Of a stretch of DNA of 38,538 bases, positions 34,120-38,538 are shown piece by piece. Position 1 is the stretch's first letter; the number at the start of each line of letters is the position of its first letter. The notes under the pieces were generated by a model that saw only the letters and a program-made list of their open reading frames with translations, made no database searches and was not told the origin of the DNA. A program made the position numbers and the translations under genes. Where the stretch lies: contig NW_003159088.1 in the NCBI RefSeq assembly GCF_000003605.2, positions 1 through 38,538 of the forward strand. The letters are read 5' to 3'. The DNA comes from Saccoglossus kowalevskii (lineage: Eukaryota; Hemichordata; Enteropneusta; Harrimaniidae).

Positions 34120-37100
34120 GTATGAAGTGCCATTAATACATAGGTGGCTAAGCCTTTAAATTTATATCGTGAGCCAAGTACTGTAGTACAAAGTGGCGTT
34201 AATACATAGGTGGCTGAAGCTCTGAATTTACACCGTTAGCCAAGTACTGTAGTACAAAATGACGTTAGTACATCGATGGCTTAGCCTCTAAATTTACAGC
34301 GTGGGCCAAGTACTGTACAAATTGACGTCGACGTTAATACATCCGTGGCTAAGCCTTTAAATTTACACCGTGAGCCAAGTACTGTTGTACAAAGTGACAT
34401 TGATACATAGGTGGCTAAGCCTCTAAATCTACAGCGTGAGCCAAATACTGTAGTACAAAGTGGCATTAATACATAGGTGGCTAAGCCTCTAAATTTACAC
34501 CATGAGCCAAGTACTGTTGTACAAAGTGACATTAATACATAGGTGGCTAAGCCTCTAAATTTACACCGTGGGCCAAGTATTGTAGTACAAAGTGACATTA
34601 ATACATAGGTGGCTAAGTCTCTAAATTTACACCGTGAGCCGAGTACTGTAGTACAAAGTGACATTAATACATAGGTGGCTAAACCTCTAAATTTACACCG
34701 TGAGCCAAGTACTGTAGTACAAAGTGACATTAATACATATGTGGCTAAGCCTCTAAATTTACACCGTGAGCCGAGTACTGTAGTACAAAGTGACATTAAT
34801 ACATAGGTGGCTACACCTCTAAATTTACACCGTGAGCCAAGTACTGTAGTACAAAGTGACCTTAATACATAGGTGTCTAAGCTTCTAAATTTACACCGTG
34901 AGCCAAGTACTGTAGTACAATGTGACATTAATACATAGGTGGCTAAGCCTCTAAATTTACAGCGTGAGCCAAGTACATGTACTCTAGTACAAAGTGACAT
35001 TAATACATAGGTGGCTAAACCTCTAAATTTACACCGTGAGCCAAGTACTGTAGTACAAAGTGACATTAATACATATGTGGCTAAGCCTCTAAATTTACAC
35101 CGTGAGCCGAGTACTGTAGTACAAAGTGACATTAATACATAGGTGGCTACACCTCTAAATTTACACCGTGAGCCAAGTACTGTAGTACAAAGTGACCTTA
35201 ATACATAGGTGGCTAGGCCTCTAAATTTACACCGTGAGCCAAGTACTGTAGTACAATGTGACATTAATACATAGGTGGCTAAGCCTCTAAATTTACAGCG
35301 TGAGCCAAGTACATGTACTCTAGTACAAAGTGACATTAATACATAGGTGGCTAAGCCTTTAAATTTACACCGTGAGCCGAGTACTGTTGTACAAAGTGTC
35401 AATAATACATAAGTGGTTAAGCCTCTAAATCTACAGCGTGAGCCAAGTACTGTACAAAGTGACGTCGACGTTAATACATCCGTGGCTAAGCCTTTAAATT
35501 TACACCGTGAGCCAAGTACTGTTGTACAAAGTGACATTAATACATAGGTGGCTAAGCCTCTAAATCTACAGCGTGAGCCAAATACTGTAGTACAAAGTGG
35601 CATTAATACATAGGTGGCTAAGCCTCTAAATTTACACCATGAGCCAAGTACTGTTGTACAAAGTGACATTAATACATAGGTGGCTAAGCCTCTAAATTTA
35701 CACCGTGGGCCAAGTACTGTAGTACAAAGTGACATTAATACATAGGTGGCTAAGTCTCTAAATTTACACCGTGAGCCGAGTACTGTAGTACAAAGTGACA
35801 TTAATACATAGGTGGCTAAACCTCTAAATTTACACCGTGAGCCAAGTACTGTAGTACAAAGTGACATTAATACATATGTGGCTAAGCCTCTAAATTTACA
35901 CCGTGAGCCGAGTACTGTAGTACAAAGTGACATTAATACATAGGTGGCTACACCTCTAAATTTACACCGTGAGCCAAGTACTGTAGTACAAAGTGACCTT
36001 AATACATAGGTGGCTAGGCCTCTAAATATACACCGTGAGCCAAGTACTGTAGTACAATGTGACATTAATACATAGGTGGCTAAGCCTCTAAATTTACACC
36101 GTGAGCCAAGTACATGTACTCTAGTACAATGTGACATTAATACATAGGTGGCTAAGCCTCTAAATTTACACAGTGAGTCGAGTACTGATGTACAAAGTGA
36201 CAATAATACATAGGTGGCTGAGCATCTAAATTTACACCGTGAGACAAGTACTGTAGTACAAAGTGACATTAATACATAGGTGGCTAAGCCTCTAAATTTA
36301 CACCGTGAGCCGAGTACTGTAGTGCAAAGTAACATAAATACATAGGTGGATAAGCCTCTAAATTTACACCGTGAGCCGAGTACTGTAATACAAAGTGACA
36401 TTAATACATAGGTGTCTAAGCTTCTAAATTTACACCGTGAGCCGAGTACTGTAGTACAAAGTGACATTAATACATAGGTGGCTAAGCCTCTAAATTTACA
36501 CCGTGAGCCAAGTACTGTTGTACAAAGTGACATTAATACATAGGTGGCTAAGTCTCTAAATTTACACCGTGAGCCGAGTACTGTAGTACAAAGTGACATT
36601 AATACATAGGTGGCTAAACCTCTAAATTTACACCGTGAGCCAAGTACTGTAGTACAAAGTGACATTAATACATATGTGGCTAAGCCTCTAAATTTACACC
36701 GTGAGCCGAGTACTGTAGTACAAAGTGACATTAATACATAGGTGGCTACACCTCTAAATTTACACCGTGAGCCAAGTACTGTAGTACAAAGTGACCTTAA
36801 TACATAGGTGGCTAGGCCTCTAAATTTACACCGTGAGCCAAGTACTGTAGTACAATGTGACATTAATACATAGGTGGCTAAGCCTCTAAATTTACAGCGT
36901 GAGCCAAGTACATGTACTCTAATACAAAGTGACATTAATACATAGGTGGCTAAACCTCTAAATTTACACCGTGAGCCAAGTACTGTAGTACAAAGTGACA
37001 TTAATACATATGTGGCTAAGCCTCTAAATTTACACCGTGAGCCGAGTACTGTAGTACAAAGTGACATTAATACATAGGTGGCTACACCTCTAAATTTACA

Positions 37101-38538
37101 CCGTGAGCCAAGTACTGTAGTACAAAGTGACCTTAATACATAGGTGGCTAGGCCTCTAAATTTACACCGTGAGCCAAGTACTGTAGTTCAATGTGACATT
37201 AATACATAGGTGGCTAAGCCTCTAAATTTACAGCGTGAGCCAAGTACATGTACTCTAGTACAAAGTGACAATAATACATAGGTGGCTAAGCCTTTAAATT
37301 TACACCGTGAGCCGAGTACTGTTGTACAAAGTGTCAATAATACATAAGTGGTTAAGCCTCTAAATCTACAGCGTGAGCCAAGTACTGTACAAAGTGACGT
37401 CGACGTTAATACATCCGTGGCTAAGCCTTTAAATTTACACCGTGAGCCAAGTACTGTTGTACAAAGTGACATTAATACATAGGTGGCTAAGCCTCTAAAT
37501 CTACAGCGTGAGCCAAATACTGTAGTACAAAGTGGCATTAATACATAGGTGGCTAAGCCTCTAAATTTACACCATGAGCCAAGTACTGTTGTACAAAGTG
37601 ACATTAATACATAGGTGGCTAAGCCTCTAAATTTACACCGTGGGCCAAGTACTGTAGTACAAAGTGACATTAATACATAGGTGGCTAAGTCTCTAAATTT
37701 ACACCGTGAGCCGAGTACTGTAGTACAAAGTGACATTAATACATAGGTGGCTAAACCTCTAAATTTACACCGTGAGCCAAGTACTGTAGTACAAAGTGGC
37801 ATTAATACATAGGTGGCTAAGCCTCTAAATTTACACCATGAGCCAAGTACTGTTGTACGAAGTGACATTATTACATAGGTGGCTAAGCCTCTAAATTTAC
37901 ACCGTGGGCCAAGTATTGTAGTACAAAGTGACATTAATACATAGGTGGCTAAGTCTCTAAATTTACACCGTGAGCCGAGTACTGTAGTACAAAGTGACAT
38001 TAATACATAGGTGGCTAAACCTCTAAATTTACACCGTGAGCCAAGTACTGTAGTACAAAGTGACATTAATACATATGTGGCTAAGCCTCTAAATTTACAC
38101 CGTGAGCCGAGTACTGTAGTACAAAGTGACATTAATACATAGGTGGCTACACCTCTAAATTTACACCGTGAGCCAAGTACTGTAGTACAAAGTGACCTTA
38201 ATACATAGGTGGCTAGGCCTCTAAATTTACACCGTGAGCCAAGTACTGTAGTACAATGTGACATTAATACATAGGTGGCTAAGCCTCTAAATTTACAGCG
38301 TGAGCCAAGTACATGTACTCTAGTACAAAGTGACATTAATACATAGGTGGCTAAACCTCTAAATTTACACCGTGAGCCAAGTACTGTAGTACAAAGTGAC
38401 ATTAATACATATGTGGCTAAGCCTCTAAATTTACACCGTGAGCCGAGTACTGTAGTACAAAGTGACATTAATACATAGTGGCTACACCTCTAAATTTACA
38501 CCGTGAGCCAAGTACTGTAGTACAAAGTGACCTTAATA
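34120..38538 (+). repeat. Right block 6, over 4.4 kb, runs off the window
   Basis: It starts with the GTATGAAGTGCC marker, but no further marker occurs in the remaining 4,419 bp (about 66 monomers). 69-bp monomers at 34,324, 35,461 and 37,396; six GTACATGTAC monomers. It carries the inserted copy of 22,508-22,985 (about 36,145-36,620), then repeats the cassette order seen at 34,660-35,990. One base is lost at 38,477. Its true length is unknown. Confidence 0.85.
34281..37067 (-). other. Longest satellite-encoded open phase (928 codons), probably not a gene
   Basis: The minus strand reads about 42 copies of a 22-residue repeat with key words CTTVLGSRCKF and GLATYVLMS. It is open because 66 is divisible by 3 and one of the six consensus phases has no stop; 6-bp and 3-bp length variants keep it open. 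Each repeat offers an ATG, so the start has no meaning. Across the array common variants hit all codon positions, mostly changing the residue (M/T/L, S/P, G/S/D, T/R, L/H, Y/C), and stops appear freely as GTTAGCC and CTTTTA monomers. No signal peptide, recognised domain, promoter or intron signal was seen. The same phase gives other frames of 772 (28,963-31,281), 775 (2557-4884) and 728 codons (26,563-28,749). Confidence 0.2.

Larger units (their letters stand above)
15360..37407 (+). repeat. 69-bp monomer class with GACGTCGACGTT (15 copies)
   Basis: These monomers combine the 3-bp loss (GTACTGTAC) with a 6-bp tandem duplication turning GACGTT into GACGTCGACGTT, net +3. This makes the palindrome ACGTCGACGT with SalI (GTCGAC) and AatII (GACGTC) sites. 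Starts of the duplicated block: 15360, 23288, 24749, 25550, 26606, 27479, 28082, 29006, 29879, 30482, 31472, 32609, 34324, 35461, 37396. The copies at 27479 and 29879 read GACGCCGACG and lose both sites. Fourteen of fifteen lie in the right domain. The following monomer almost always starts AATACATCCGTGG and has CCTTTAAA, so the pair travels as a haplotype. Confidence 0.93.
441..38318 (+). repeat. 72-bp monomer class with GTACATGTAC palindrome (38 copies)
   Basis: Six extra bases make the perfect 10-bp palindrome GTACATGTAC, nearly always followed by TCTAG. Starts (by eye, within a base or two): 441, 843, 1383, 1851, 2319, 2859, 3261, 4257, 4659, 5199, 5601, 8562, 9102, 10170, 10776, 11318, 14677, 14878, 16009, 17009, 17483, 17948, 23938, 25399, 26991, 27327, 27932, 29391, 29727, 30332, 32121, 32457, 34973, 35309, 36110, 36908, 37244, 38309. 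The copy at 17483 is mutated to GTACATGGAC; 11318 is followed by TATAG and 14878 by TGTAG. None lies between about 17,960 and 23,930. The insertion is in frame, adding two codons in the open minus phase. Its constant link to CTCTAG suggests a single origin followed by spread. Confidence 0.93.
5655..38480 (+). repeat. Seven single-base indels in the array
   Basis: Single-base departures are at about 5656 (AAATTACACC, minus one), 14854 (AAGCTATAAA, minus one), 18921 (GCCTCCTCAA, plus one), 19741 (CAAGTG, minus one, in a 63-bp monomer), 23272 (CCAATGTACTG, plus one, in a 69-bp monomer), 33306 (AAATTTCACC, minus one) and 38477 (CATAGTGGC, minus one). With the other classes they make the 580-monomer count close exactly. 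Each breaks the minus-strand phase locally. They appear private, not shared by duplicated copies, so they are recent mutations or occasional sequence errors. Confidence 0.8.
1..38538 (+). repeat. 66-bp tandem satellite array, 580 monomers, fills the window
   Basis: Every part of the window is the same monomer, recognisable by TAATACAT, GGTGGCTAAGCC, CTAAATTTACAC, GTGAGCC and AGTACTGTAGTACAAAGTG in that order. Spacing is 66 bp except for a small set of length variants. Counting those variants, 38,538 resolves to exactly 580 monomers plus 5 bases. All copies point the same way; no inverted copy and no non-satellite insertion was seen, and both ends are cut inside the array. Most copies differ from consensus at a few positions, and the differences form recurrent, linked sets. 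The pattern is that of eukaryotic satellite DNA evolving by unequal exchange; the chromosomal location and the host cannot be told from sequence alone. The plus strand was chosen only because it is the strand given. Confidence 0.98.

Noticed and set aside
1081-38468. Some forty minus-strand reading frames of 76 to 928 codons as protein-coding genes
   Set aside because: All share one phase of the 66-bp monomer that happens to lack a stop. Replacement changes outnumber silent ones, stops and frameshifts are frequent, and no promoter, domain or splice signal is visible.
1-38538. CRISPR array
   Set aside because: The repeats are directly adjacent 66-bp units with no unique spacers, and no cas-like genes are present.
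1-38538. Bacterial iteron origin or phage-type repeat region
   Set aside because: Five hundred and eighty uninterrupted monomers with nested higher-order structure and no genes fit no known iteron set; eukaryotic satellite is far more likely.
1-38538. tRNA, rRNA or structured RNA genes
   Set aside because: No A/B box pair, cloverleaf or rRNA word was seen. The GGCTAAGCC and GTAC dyads are too short and recur in every monomer.
1-38538. Mobile elements or target-site duplications inside the array
   Set aside because: Monomer spacing is accounted for from end to end, so there is no room for an insertion larger than 6 bp.
1-38538. Telomeric repeat or rDNA spacer
   Set aside because: No TTAGGG-, TTAGG- or TTTAGGG-type tandem motif and no rRNA flank is present; the isolated CTTTTAGG words are single insertions.

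Overview
The whole 38,538-base window is one uninterrupted satellite DNA array. A 66-bp monomer (about 39% GC) is repeated head to tail, always in the same orientation. Reading monomer boundaries at the word TAATACAT, I count 580 complete monomers plus 5 bases. The tally closes exactly: 38 monomers of 72 bp with a GTACATGTAC insertion, 9 of 72 bp with a CTTTTA insertion, 15 of 69 bp, 17 of 63 bp, 4 of 61 bp and 7 single-base indels account for every departure from 66-bp spacing. I see no gene, RNA gene, transposon, CRISPR array, origin or unique spacer anywhere, and no stretch outside the repeat.

An array of this size with nested higher-order repeats is typical of eukaryotic heterochromatin (centromeric, pericentromeric, subtelomeric or interstitial satellite). 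I do not recognise the monomer family and cannot name the host. The few single-base indels and the exact bookkeeping argue against a noisy or collapsed assembly.

The array is a mosaic of two domains that share the monomer but carry different private markers. LEFT DOMAIN (1 to about 22,500): units ending in the CTTTTA monomer (22, 35, then 14, 10, 9 and 8 monomers), a 2.7-kb block present twice 92 monomers apart (about 6,055-8,727 and 12,168-14,840), a 27-monomer (1,768-bp) higher-order unit at 11,936-13,703 with another copy at 20,941-22,507, and a segment at 17,251-18,770 that copies material from the first 4 kb. Right-type sequence sits inside it at about 15,241-16,090. RIGHT DOMAIN (about 22,508 to the end): successive blocks of 22, 28, 36, 38 and 43 monomers marked by one rare monomer and rich in the 69-bp SalI-site monomer, with a recurrent five-monomer (336-bp) cassette. 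The last 4.4 kb lacks the block marker.

Long minus-strand reading frames (up to 928 codons, 34,281-37,067) exist because 66 is divisible by 3 and one of the six consensus phases has no stop. Variation falls on all three codon positions and stops arise as ordinary monomer variants, so I do not call them genes. What is worth attention is the layered duplication history, the clustering of length variants at palindromes, and the progressive lengthening of the right-hand units.
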